NCBI RefSeq assembly: GCF_020360975.1
Contig: NW_025408685.1
Span: 124,001 to 188,000 of the forward strand
Length of the DNA: 64,000 bases
Reading direction: 5' to 3'
Source: Hirsutella rhossiliensis
Lineage: Eukaryota; Ascomycota; Sordariomycetes; Hypocreales; Ophiocordycipitaceae
The translations under genes and the position numbers were made by a program. The number at the start of each line of letters is the position of its first letter. Positions within the stretch are counted from its first letter, which is position 1. The notes under the pieces were generated by a model, which saw only the letters and a program-made list of their open reading frames with translations, was not told the DNA's origin and made no database searches. Below are positions 11,378 to 21,003 of this stretch, piece by piece.

Positions 11378-11648
11378 CTTCAATCGTGTGCGCCAAGCCT
11401 GTATTTTATATATCGCACTGATAGTGTAAACTGCAGTTCGCAGTGCAGTGCAGTTTGTCGCTGACGAACGGACGGACAGTTTGGTTTGGCCATCTGGTCT
11501 GCACTGCCAGTTTGGTTTGACCATGTGGGCTTGCACTGCCAGTTCAGTGCGCCCTGGCCGAGTGCACTGGCAGTTTGGTCCAGTGGCGTCACACGCACAG
11601 AAGGGGCCGTTTGGGGTGTTCACACGCACTACTTGCACTATTAGGAGC

Positions 11649-11990
11649 CCTGAATTCTCAGGTGATCCATATGAGATTGCGCCAACAACTGCTTTATCAT
11701 GGTGGCTTCAAGAGCGACATAGGAACCGACGGCCGAAGTTATCACGAATGGCAATAGACATCCTATCAATGCCAGCGATGAGCGACGAGCCGGAACGGTT
11801 GTTTTCAGGGCTCGTCGTACGATCTCCTGGGAAAGGGCACAATTGGATGCGGACCAAATTGAAAAGGAGAATTGGTTGAAGCATTGGGTGAAGAACAATG
11901 TCTTGAAGAGGGAAGGGCGGTGGCGTGACCGTGGCGTGAGAATTCGTGCAAATTCCCGTCTGATTTCCTCCTCGTTTTGGAACAAAACAC
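11649..11990 (+). pseudogene. Outer hAT transposase, C-terminal part after the inner insertion
   Basis: The frame resumes with SGDPYEIAPTTALSWWLQ and continues LSRMAIDILSMPAMSDEPER then LFSG, the hAT dimerisation domain. A single-base deletion near 11810 shifts the frame, after which ARRTISWERAQLDADQIE and NWLKHW complete the usual ending. With 7503-8089 it forms one transposase split by the inner element. Confidence 0.75.
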
Positions 11991-12224
11991 GTAAGATTTG
12001 CCTACCCTCTCTTTTGGACATTATCATTGAGCTCAATCAATTACTTCGTATTTTTAATTCACCATATGGTGTGAATTTGTCCATCTTGTCGAAGGTGTCT
12101 TCAGTGACATTTTGTCGTCGTGCACGGACCAAGTATGGAAAGGTGTATTGCAATACTTGCAATAAATGTGGGGCCGATACCGATTATCGATTGCAGGCCT
12201 TTCCATGTATGGAAAACCACCCTG

Positions 12225-12232
12225 GCTCGGAG
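12225..12232. repeat. Right 8-bp target duplication of the outer hAT
   Basis: GCTCGGAG is identical to 7163-7170 and directly abuts the right inverted end. Confidence 0.85.
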
Positions 12233-13834
12233 ATTAAGGGCCGAAACGAAACACCTACACGAGGAGTTGGCAAACAGGCATTAGTCGGCGCCGTTGAACA
12301 GAAGAGACGGGACAGCTGGAGCCATGGGTTCTTCGTCCCAGTCATGATTAATCCTAGGGCGTTACTGATGATTGCGCCAACCCAAGGAAATATGGGTAAC
12401 GCGAGATGAACTGGCCCTTGAATTAAAGTGCCCGAGAATGAGGTCATGGTGAGCAATCCCCCCAGACTCGCGGCGGCTAAATGAGTTGAAGTTCAAAGAC
12501 CGACGAGGGTTCTAATATTAAACCAGTGCGTGTTCTCGTGTCATGACTCAAAAGAACGTCGCAAGCTACTAAAAGACGGACTCAAATGGATCGGGTTCGA
12601 CGTCTTTCATCGGCCGGCTGAATCAGCTGGACTATCAACTGGATCCAAATATAAATCTTTCACCTGAAATTTCAGTCTTTGCGAACCGATTTCTTTCTAT
12701 TCCAGTCCGTACTTGCGGGACCGCCCGAGCTGAGAACAGATGCTCCATGACTCCGAAGATCAAACATGGAAAGAAGGACGTCGTGCGCAGCCCGTGGCTA
12801 TCGCGGGCTATGTCGTCCTGCTGAATCCATCTTCAAGGCCCCGAACGGTCTCGAACGCGCCAGGTGACCATAATCTCGTAGCATCTACCCTGGAAGCACA
12901 AATGAGTCGTACTGGAGCTCTCAATTCGGAGTCAAGAGTGTCAACTTTTCTGCCAAGTATGTGTGTCTCGGCGAAATTGAGCTCGGATCCAAACAGCTGA
13001 GATTAGCCCAGATTCAAACTTCCCCGTGTAGAAAATTTCACGTTATTTACCCTTCTCCTGAGTCATCGTATCTGAGTAGTGTCCTGACGAATTGAACGAA
13101 CATTGTTGGAGTAGGCCTGAACAAGTGTTTCTCCACGACGCAATGAGCACAGCATGGAACGTTGGCACGCACCCTCTTTCTTGCATTGCGCACTCTTCCA
13201 GCGCATGGAGACACATTTGGTTATAGTTCCCCTTGAGGAAGAGAGAAAGGTGACTGTTATGGCGAGGCGCGGGGGGTTGATCAGGTTTGTAAGTTCGGTG
13301 AGTCCAGAGGCCACAACACCGACGATGGGACTGATGTCGCCCTCGACCAAGTTGACTAATATACTTCCAGATGCGAGTCTTTCCAGAGAAGAAAGTGCAG
13401 TGATGAGGCGAGATTTGCCTATAGCCAGGTGGGCTAAGTCGGAGACCTAACGCATTAGAGGGAGAACGACGGCAGCTCGACCTCAATGTCTCAGGCCGTC
13501 CAAGCAGACAATCCCGCATCTAGACTTACAGTCTTGCGAGAAGAGAAATAAAGGAATCGCGGGACTTTGTACAAAACTCAGTCAGCAAGCTGCGGATTGA
13601 AGGTCACACCGGACAGGGGTAATGAAATCCCGACAGCCCGTAAGCCCGTATTATTGGATCATCAACATGCCACTCCATTCCATGCTGAAGATGACGACAC
13701 GTGAGCTTAAAAGCTCGAACGCAGCCGTCAGCGTCGGCTTCCTCCTCGGATTCCAACCGACTCCGTCAACCTCGAGCCCCTGATCTTTCTCTGCCTTTGA
13801 AACACCCCATTTTTGGGCACTCCGGAGACTGAAC
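12233..13834. other. Intergenic; no gene supported
   Basis: This stretch lies between the outer hAT and the secreted-protein gene and must contain that gene's promoter near its right end. Minus-strand frames at 13043-13519 are open but lack a start with recognisable features. No mobile-element motif was seen. Confidence 0.4.
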
Positions 13835-14440
13835 ATGACACTGCCTTTCACTTCGTATCGCAAGCTCGCGCTTGGCTGCCTCGTCGCCTTCGCTGCCTTT
13901 ACCCTCGGCGAATCGGCCCCCGCGTCGTCCAACGAGCCCCGCGATGCCGTCATCTCAAATGCAGCCACACAGGCCGGCAAACCGGGCCCGAACCCGCTCA
14001 ACAAGCTAGCTGTCACGCTGCGGCAAACCGGCTCGTCGCCCCCGACCGTGCGCGCCACCGTCACCAACAAGAACTACTTCCCCGTTACAATCGTAGCCTA
14101 CCAGTCGCCCCTGGATCAGCTGGCCCTGCAACTCGGTATGCTGTCCATCACACCCGCCGGCTCCAAGACGCCGCTCGAGCTGCGGGTCGTCAAGGTCAAG
14201 CGGGTGTGGCCTCCCCCCGAAGGGTCGCTCATCGTCATCCAGCCGGGAGCGAGCGCCACCAATGACATGGTAATTCAGGAACCAACGGTCCCGATGGATA
14301 AGCTCGACAGGAAAGCCACCGTCGTCTTCAGCGGCGACTGGATCGCAGTCTGGCCCCGACCGAGGAATCAAATCAGCAAATCCGAGATTGAGAACGCGAG
14401 CGAGAGCGCCTTTCAGGCCCCTCTCAACACGCGCCCTTGA
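13835..14440 (+). CDS. Putative secreted protein, 201 aa, function unknown
   Basis: The single-exon frame from ATG 13835 to TGA 14438-14440 opens with a likely signal peptide: a basic start (SYRK) followed by the hydrophobic LALGCLVAFAAFTLG, with cleavage probable near ESAPA. The mature part contains KLAVTLRQTGSSPPTVRATV, then SPLDQLALQLGMLSITPAG and VWPPPEGSLIVIQPGASA. It looks like a beta-rich domain of the kind seen in uncharacterised secreted proteins of filamentous ascomycetes. No catalytic motif or cysteine pattern is visible. GC-rich codon use and an undamaged frame mark it as a resident gene. A pogo element starts only 25 bp after the stop, so its 3' UTR probably lies inside the element. 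Confidence 0.78.
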   Translation: MTLPFTSYRKLALGCLVAFAAFTLGESAPASSNEPRDAVISNAATQAGKPGPNPLNKLAVTLRQTGSSPPTVRATVTNKNYFPVTIVAYQSPLDQLALQLGMLSITPAGSKTPLELRVVKVKRVWPPPEGSLIVIQPGASATNDMVIQEPTVPMDKLDRKATVVFSGDWIAVWPRPRNQISKSEIENASESAFQAPLNTRP

Positions 14441-14465
14441 GATTAGGGTTAAATAGTCACATGTA

Positions 14466-16645
14466 CCATGCCCCACCCCCTTTCGGTAACACCCACCTTT
14501 CGGTAGCGCAATTGAAAAATTCTCCACCAAAAGTCTACCATTTGAACTACATGAAATATGATCAGAACTTAACATTATAAACACAAAAATATCATTCCGT
14601 AGAGAAATGGACGCTCTTATATGTACCGGCGCTTTTTACCATTCGCCCGGATCTGGTGGTGACTGGAAGGGCTTCGGTGCCACCTTGACTTCGATCACTG
14701 AAGCTGTCTCCACCTCTGAGACCGCCTCCTCCTCTGTGTCAGAATTCAGCACAACGGCTATCTCTTGGCTTTTAATTTGGGAATGGCTTCCTCAGCCACC
14801 AAAGCTTCACTGAGAGTCATGAACCGTCTGTTCGGGTTCGGAATTGCTCTCCTCTTCTTGCCTCTCTGCAGCCGGGCCACTTCTTCCTCTAGCTTCGCGA
14901 TTCTGTTGCTGTGCTCGGCAAGCGTCTGTTCTTGGGCTTCAAAGCCTCTAGCTATCACGGCGTATCGTCTCCGGGTGCCAGGAGTCTTGTTCTTTCCGAA
15001 ATCGCGAATCTGGCGGCTGTTTCTTGGCGTATCATCAGAACCCAAAATGGCGCGGACTTTGGAGACGTCTCTACAATGTCCGCGTGAATTTCTGGATGCC
15101 GCAATGCCTTGGATCGTGAGATCGGCCAATTCCCAGTGACCCTCCAGCCGGACAATATATTCTTTGCCGTCATTCCAACCTCGCGCGCTTTAGCATATGC
15201 CCGTATAAAATTGACCTTATGAACAGGCGCAGAATCGGTCAAACAGGTCAATTTCTGAAGTTCTTTCCGGTAAGCTGCCTTGGAGGCATTGAATACACCG
15301 TTATCTAACGGCTGGAGGCCATGAGAGCAGTGGGCAGGAAGGTAACAGCAATAAACGTTGTTCAAAAGCATGTGGCCATCCATGCATCCTGGTCCCGGTT
15401 AACGGTAATTCCTACAGAGGTGGATAAAGAAACGCACCGTTGCATGACTTCCATGTCCATCTAATATGATCAGTCTAGCATCTGAGGCATCGGCTGGTCG
15501 CGTCTGGGGCAAATAGATCCTCTCAAGCCACTCAATAGCGATATGGTTGTCCGTCCATCCGTTGGGCGACGTTATGTAATGCCAGTCGGCTATTTTGCCG
15601 AATTCCGTCAAGAACCACTGTTTCTGAAGTTCTTTGCCCTTAAAGATAATGCCAGGGTAAGGACACGGCCGTCCGCGGTGATAGCTTCAATAAATGAGGT
15701 CCAGTTGCGGGACTGTGGCCCTTTCAGAAGGGCCTTCCGTTTTGGGTCTGCACTCCCAACCACAAGACTATCCAAACCTGGCAAAAAGAGTCTGGTTAGT
15801 AAAAGTAATGAAAGACAAGCCAAATACTCACCAAAGCCAGACATAATACCGCCTTCGTCAACATTCACGGTATTTTCTGGTTTAATCCATCCATACTCCT
15901 TTTCCCTGATATCGAAGAACCAGTGAACCGCACGAGGCGTAAAAGCATTAAATCGGTTAGCTTCCTGACGTCTCCCACGCTTGTTCTTGATGTCCGGATG
16001 GCGATTGATGAATTTAGAGACCCAGTTGCGCCCCACTGTCCGCTCGTTGTTCAGTTGCTTCATAAGAGCCTCCACACATGCGCGGATCTGACTGTGGAGG
16101 GAGCATAGCCGAGAGACTCTTGGCGGAGGATCCAAGAAACCAAGCGAGCTTCCTGAGACTTACTCAAGAGTTGACGAGGCTGGATCTGATCAGCCAGGGC
16201 TACCTGGCCTTTGAGTCTGTCGGAAATAGACTGCTGAGGTATGTCATACTTTTGGGCGGCGCGGTACTGCGACAAGCCGTTTTTTGTGACATCAATTATC
16301 GCATTAGCCATAATATCCTCCGTATAAATACCCGAGGCCGCTTTAAGGTCATTTTGGTCATGTGGTGGAGGAATAACGAGAAGAATCATCGTCAGGAGGC
16401 GGAAGGAGATTAGGGGTTGGATGGTAATTTCACGTGCAAGGTACGCACAGGCCACAGACCCTGTACAAACATTCAACCATCGAAAAGTAGAATTCAATCA
16501 ATCCTCTATCTACTCCAAGTGACGGCTTGTGAATATCTTCAAAGCTGGCTGGAATCGGTGTAAGTGAAATTGATGGGTTTTGGTGGGGATATTTCCTAAT
16601 GCGCTACCGAAAGGTGGGTGTTACCGAAAGGGGGGTGGGGCATGG
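14466..16645 (-). mobile_element. pogo-like DDE element, family A, copy 1
   Basis: The left end CCATGCCCCACCCCC, with TTTCGGTAACACCC and CCTTTCGGTAGCGC behind it, is inverted at the right end (GCGCTACCGAAAGG...GGTGGGGCATGG). A TA precedes the left end (14464-14465) and a TA lies one base beyond the right end, fitting the TA target of Tc1/mariner-pogo elements. The size is 2.18 kb. A close copy lies at 57931-60120 and a 3' fragment at 23131-23371. The transposase reads on the minus strand, convergent with the secreted-protein gene. Confidence 0.85.
14617..16361 (-). pseudogene. pogo-like transposase, family A copy 1 (HTH, CENP-B-like, DDE)
   Basis: In minus order: a Psq-type helix-turn-helix (ITEDV-like start, GLSQYRAAQKYDIPQQSIS), a CENP-B-type domain (QIRACVEALMKQLN, NWVSKFINRHPDI), and a DDE core with NVDEGGIMSGFG, LIILDGHGSHAT and HGLQPLDNGVFN. 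Two introns fit: 15831-15778 (GTGAGT to GCCAG) and a second just after SHAT (GTGCGT to ACCAG) that joins to the exon containing NNVYCCYLPAHCS. Frame breaks include one shared with copy 2 (before PGIIFKGKEL) and extra ones in short A or T runs (for example TGCTTTTGA where copy 2 has one more T). Confidence 0.82.
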
Positions 16646-16648
16646 GTA

Positions 16649-16971
16649 TGATGCATTTTGCATATGGATGAGATGAAGTCGGATGGTTGTCTCTCCAAAT
16701 AAGCTAGGACTGCCTCATCCTTATGTAGGAGGCAGCCAGGTCGGACTATCTAGGTGATCCGGCCGGTTTACCAGGCAGCCACATACCGATGCCTGTTCAC
16801 ACGGCTGCCTGTTTCACACGGCTGCCTGTCTCACACGGCTGCCTGTTCACACGGCTGCCTGTCTCACACGGCTGCCTGTTCACACGGCTGTGCGTTCGGC
16901 AGCCGGTGTCCTTGATGCTTGGTGCCGTGCCCAACGCCCCAGTGTGCGTAGGGACACGCAAAAACGCATCA
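16649..16971. mobile_element. Solo LTR with an internal minisatellite, related to 32178-32465
   Basis: It begins TGATGCATTTTGC and ends GCAAAAACGCATCA, so the ends are TG/CA and partly inverted. The flanks GGGTA (16644-16648) and GGATA (16972-16976) are a near-match of 5 bp. Inside are six units of a 16-17 bp repeat (CACACGGCTGCCTGTT); the related LTR at 32178 has four. It abuts the decayed Copia on the right and pogo copy 1 on the left. The related copy lies directly at the 3' end of the Gypsy element, which supports the LTR reading. Confidence 0.62.
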
Positions 16972-16976
16972 GGATA

Positions 16977-19900
16977 ATATTGCCGTTGATCCTGAACTCT
17001 TTCTCTTTGTGGTCAGTCTCGTTAGCAAGGACAATAACGTATCCGAGTTGCGAGGATAGGTCCTTGTTGTTTGCAAACGATCCGTCGGTAAAGATCAAAA
17101 GCTTTGCGGTGGCGAGATCAATAGGTTTGTACATAAGGCCTCGTTCTTGGTGATATATTTGCCATTGCAAGCGCTTGTTCAAAGCTTTGCAGTCGTTGTC
17201 ATCAGGGTCCGGGCTTGTGCTGCGATAGAAACGTCAAAGGAGGCTTCGGGTTGACAGATTGAGGCAATGTACGATCCGCGCGCTCGTTGCTCGACGTAGC
17301 GTTGGCTATGATCAAATGCTTTGGGGTCAATGGTGGCGATTTTGGTGGCTTGTCCTTTCTGCTGAAGCGATAGGGATCCTATGTCCAGCAGGGTAAGTTT
17401 TGCACCATTGAAGTCAACCGTTGTTCCTGGGGTCATCGATGTCTTTGGTTTGGCTCGAAATTGTGCTTCCTCGAGCTTCTTCTTCACGGGCGGAAAAGCT
17501 GTCTGTTCCAAGCATAAGGGTATCATCTGTCTGCATTCCAACAATGCCAAACGTGTTAGGGCCTGTGTTTGTGATCAAAAGGCAGGAATCATAGGTTGAA
17601 GTAGACATATCAAGGTTCTTGAGGTGATGTTGTTGATATGTACGATACCAATGGACTCCAGCTTCTGCAATTCCGTATAGGGGCTTGATAACACGAATGA
17701 TCGTTCCATGGGGGTATTTTCCTTGCAATTCGGTGGGCAAATAGGTCAGAATTGTCCGGAATAGCTCGGTTTGGGATTGTGGGTATGCTTGAGTGATGTC
17801 GCGAAGGGAAAGGGTCATGCCGTTGCCTTGAAGAAGTCCGGGGGCAATAGCTAAAATGAGTCTTTGACTAACGCGTTGAATTGTCGGAGATTGCGTTAGT
17901 AGGGTGGTCTTCTCAAAGTCGCCATGTCCTTGAACAACAAGTCGTGATTTCTCGTACGGTTTGGTGTCTTTGCCTTTGACTTCACGAACCATTCGGGAGC
18001 GAAAGATGTGATGATTACCGTGAATCATTCGATCTATCGTTCAAAGCTGAATACACCTCGTCCTACGAGGTCAGTGATCTCGATGTTATCGGATTCTTCA
18101 AATGGGGCGCCGGGAGCAGTGATGATGCCTTCATTCCTGAGTTTGATGGATAAAGCGTATGCATCTTCTTCCTTCTGAGTCAGGAAACTTTGGCCTGGAG
18201 GAGCGGTCATCATGATCAAATCCTTTGGCTTGTTCTTGGATCCGGTGGGCGTCCTCTCTTGCGGGGTGCCGGGGTCAGGTCGGGCAGGGTTTCTTCTTCG
18301 TCCTGGGCAGGGGCAGGAACTTGAGGGATTGTGGAGTCATCACGCAGGTACGGCTGTACGTGCGTGGAACGAAAGACTTGGGGGCCATTGACTGTATCAA
18401 TCGTGACGTTATGTCCGTCAATCGAAGCAATCTTGAAAGGTCCTTGCCAGCCGTCTTTTTCTCTCCAAACACGAACTTCACTTTGCAGTGGGAGGGATAA
18501 AACGTCGGCGGTGGACGGTCCGTTGCGCGTGCGAAGGGCATCTTTAACTTGTCTTTCCGCTGAGAGTTGGCGGAGCGTCTTCATCGCTTTCTGCATCGCG
18601 GCCGACCTTTTCAGGGTAGAAGCAGAAGGGGGCGATTCCGCAGTTAAACGAGGGTAGGCGCCAAAGACAAGCAAAGTTGGAACAATCCCGTCAGGTCCAG
18701 CTGTGTCGTTAATAGCTTTTACAGCCATTTGGAGCACTGCTTCGGCGGAGGTGACGTTGCTTAGTTCCGCGTTTAGGATGTCATACGCGCGTCGGAGGGG
18801 GGCGTGATATCTTTCAATTTTTCCGATGGACCAATGCGTCTCAACAGGCACTTGAGAGCATTTGATCCCCATGAGTTTTGCTTCTTGGCGGAACTCCATT
18901 GAAGCAAAGTTGGTCCCTGCGTCGTGTCGAATGGTGTCAGGGGGTCCAAGGTACGTGTCGATCCAGGCGGTCCGAAGGGTCTCCCATGTATCCTTAGCTG
19001 ACATTGAGGGTAGGAATCTTGCTCCTGGAAAGCAGTGGCTGCGTCCACAACGTGCAAAACAGGGCGTTGTGGGCTTCCTAGGTACATCACATCAACGATG
19101 ATTTCGTAATTGAACTCTTGGTCATCCTTGAGGTGAATTTGAAGCGTCTCGGGGCTTGCGAGTGCATTTGACAGTGATGGCAGAACTTAGAGACAGTCTC
19201 TAATGTGCCTATCGAGACGTCGCTGTGGCCGGCTTGCTTCAGAAGGTGATATAGCCTAGGGACTGCTGGGTGTCCAAATCGTCGGTGAAGTGTACGAATC
19301 TCAGCCTCTGTGAGAAACGTGATGGAGTCTTCGGCCTTAGAGAGAAAGAACCAGGGTGTCCCCATTTACGGGTGACAGGGATGCTCATTTGGCGATTAGT
19401 ACAATGATTAGTACATTCGATGGTGTCTTTGATGTTGTTAAAATATATTCCAAGACGGTCCATATCGGCCAAAGAAAGCAGGAAAGGGTAGGAGTCTGAA
19501 GGATATGGAACGTGATCCGTCCGACTGGTGTTTTGAGGGCGATGGAGCCAACCGAGTGAATGGCTTCGCCATTCCCGAATTTGATGGTAGCCTGGCCGGA
19601 CTTGGAGCTGTCTAGGGCTACAGAGGGATCTTCTCGTTGTAAAGCAATGTACTGAGAGTGACCGGCTGTAGAGACTTTGGCTGCACCTGTGTCAATCATG
19701 ATGCCTTGGAATTTGTCTTTTGAATAGCGGTCTTCAATAACAAATTGTGAGGCGGGAACAGTGTTTTGATCTGTACGGTAAGCGTCTTCACCAGTGATCA
19801 AATGGTTGAACGCTTGCTGGCAGAGCATTTGACTTGCTTGCCACTGTTTCGGGTTAGCATCGTCATCCTGATTCTCATCCCAGTCGCCGTCATCGTCAGC

Positions 19901-20895
19901 GGGTCGTCTTCAATGCCTTCGTAGTCCGTCACATAGGCCGCGAGTTCCACGGGCGTGCCCGTGAAGTGACAGTGGGCTACATATTGACTCTTGGCCTTCT
20001 GACGTTCTTCGGCCGTGTGTTTGATGGACCAGCAGCCTTCTTTGTTGCACACGAAGCACTTCCTAGTCCAGGGGCGGTTGTTGTTGCCTTGAGGGCGTTG
20101 GTTGAATCTACCGCGGTTGTGGCTCTGGCATCTGAAGTCTCTGCTTCCTCTGTATCCACTACCTCTTTCGCGGTTGTTGTTGTATCGACGATCAAGGTAG
20201 TACTGCTGGTTATCATCCTGGGCGTATTGGGGGGTTGTGCCGCGTGCGAGATGTGTTTCAATGGAAGAACGAAGATCTGCAAACAACGCCTCTATCTTGT
20301 TTGATGGCTTGAAGAGGGCGTGCTCCAATTCTGGCACGCCGCGGCAGGCGTTGATAAGGGTTGTTCGAAGGTGAACTTCATCAGCAAATTCCCTGCCGAG
20401 GGCACGCTGACACCGTTGCAACTTGTCGAAGAGTAGCTGGAGCACTTCCTGGAGTGACTTCGTCGCGTTGGCATTATCCATACGAAGCTTAGTGAATGTA
20501 GTTGTAGTCCAAATCCATTTCCTGGATCATCTGCTGTTGCTTGGATATGATCTCGTTTTGCGCATCTATCGCTCGGCTGAGCTTTGCGTTTCTTGACGTG
20601 ACTCGCTCAAGAGTTCGAGAACTTTCTGGAGCATGGCTCGGCCTTCGTTCGCGCCACCGCTGCTGCTGGCAACTTTGCGCCGCTCAGTCGCGTCACTGAT
20701 GGCGACATCGTCCGAGGCAATGCGCGTTGCAAGCCTAGTTGCGCGTGTTGTCTTCTCCGCCAGATCGTCGGGCTGTCGCGCGGCTTCTCGAATTTTGGTG
20801 CTTGGCCTCACGACGCGTGTCGATCTTTTCGCGGGTGTCGACGCAGGCGACGCGCTTCGCCCCACCATATTCACGGCCTCAGCCGGCGTCTCCAT
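16977..20895 (-). pseudogene. Decayed Copia (Ty1-type) gag-pol
   Basis: Minus-strand pieces in order: an N-terminal segment (20566-20895), gag with a zinc knuckle CFVCNKEGCWSIKH (19798-20481), an aspartic protease with IMIDTGAAK (19385-19828), a GAG-pre-integrase segment (LHRRFGHPAVPRL, FCHHCQ, 19087-19365), the integrase core (HDAGTNF, ETHWSIGKIERYH, 18216-19004), Copia reverse transcriptase (LRDITQAYPQSQ, PLYGIAEAG, 17414-18028) and the start of RNase H (LLIFTDGSFANNK). Gene order PR-IN-RT-RH defines Copia. Frameshifts separate nearly every domain. RNase H is truncated at 16977 by the LTR, and the 5' side ends at the repeats near 21000. Confidence 0.82.
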
Positions 20896-21003
20896 GATGA
20901 GGCCCTCAATGCCTAGCTGGCGTTCGCTTCAGGCTTCTTGTCGAGTTCGTCGGATCCCCGGTTTCCGCCAACAAGGAGGTGTTCCCACTGTTTCTTGAGG
21001 AGG

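Larger units (their letters stand above)
8090..11648 (+). mobile_element. Inner hAT element (family with GCTCCTAATAGTG ends), copy 1
   Basis: The ends are perfect 15-bp inverted repeats: GCTCCTAATAGTGCA at 8090-8104 and its complement at 11634-11648. About 250 bp of subterminal sequence inside each end carries repeated CAGTG-type motifs. A nearly complete BED-finger hAT transposase lies between. The element sits in the outer hAT coding region. A clean 8-bp duplication is not seen; TCTCAGG occurs at 8079-8085 and 11656-11662, a few bases outside the ends. The length of 3559 bp agrees with copy 2 (39720-43719) once copy 2's two solo LTRs are subtracted (about 3603 bp). Confidence 0.82.
7171..12224. 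mobile_element. Outer hAT element, internally deleted, split by another hAT
   Basis: The left end is CAGGGTGGTTTTCCATA and the right end is its inverted copy TATGGAAAACCACCCTG. They are flanked by perfect 8-bp duplications GCTCGGAG (7163-7170 and 12225-12232). CAGGG is a typical hAT terminus. The element spans 5054 bp, but 3559 bp of that is the inner hAT, leaving only about 1.5 kb of its own sequence. That sequence encodes just the C-terminal part of a transposase on either side of the insertion. This copy was therefore already non-autonomous, or decayed heavily, and it carries frameshifts and stops. Confidence 0.85.

Noticed and set aside
8079..11662. TCTCAGG as the inner hAT target duplication
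   Set aside because: It is only 7 bp, and the two copies lie at unequal distances outside the inverted ends; it is noted but not accepted.
13043..13519. Possible small gene on the minus strand
   Set aside because: A frame with a plausible GTAAGT...TTAG intron exists, but an in-frame stop precedes it without a start codon and no family is recognised.
16800..16900. CRISPR-like array of CACACGGCTGCCTG units
   Set aside because: Units are directly adjacent without unique spacers and lie within a eukaryotic LTR; it is a minisatellite.
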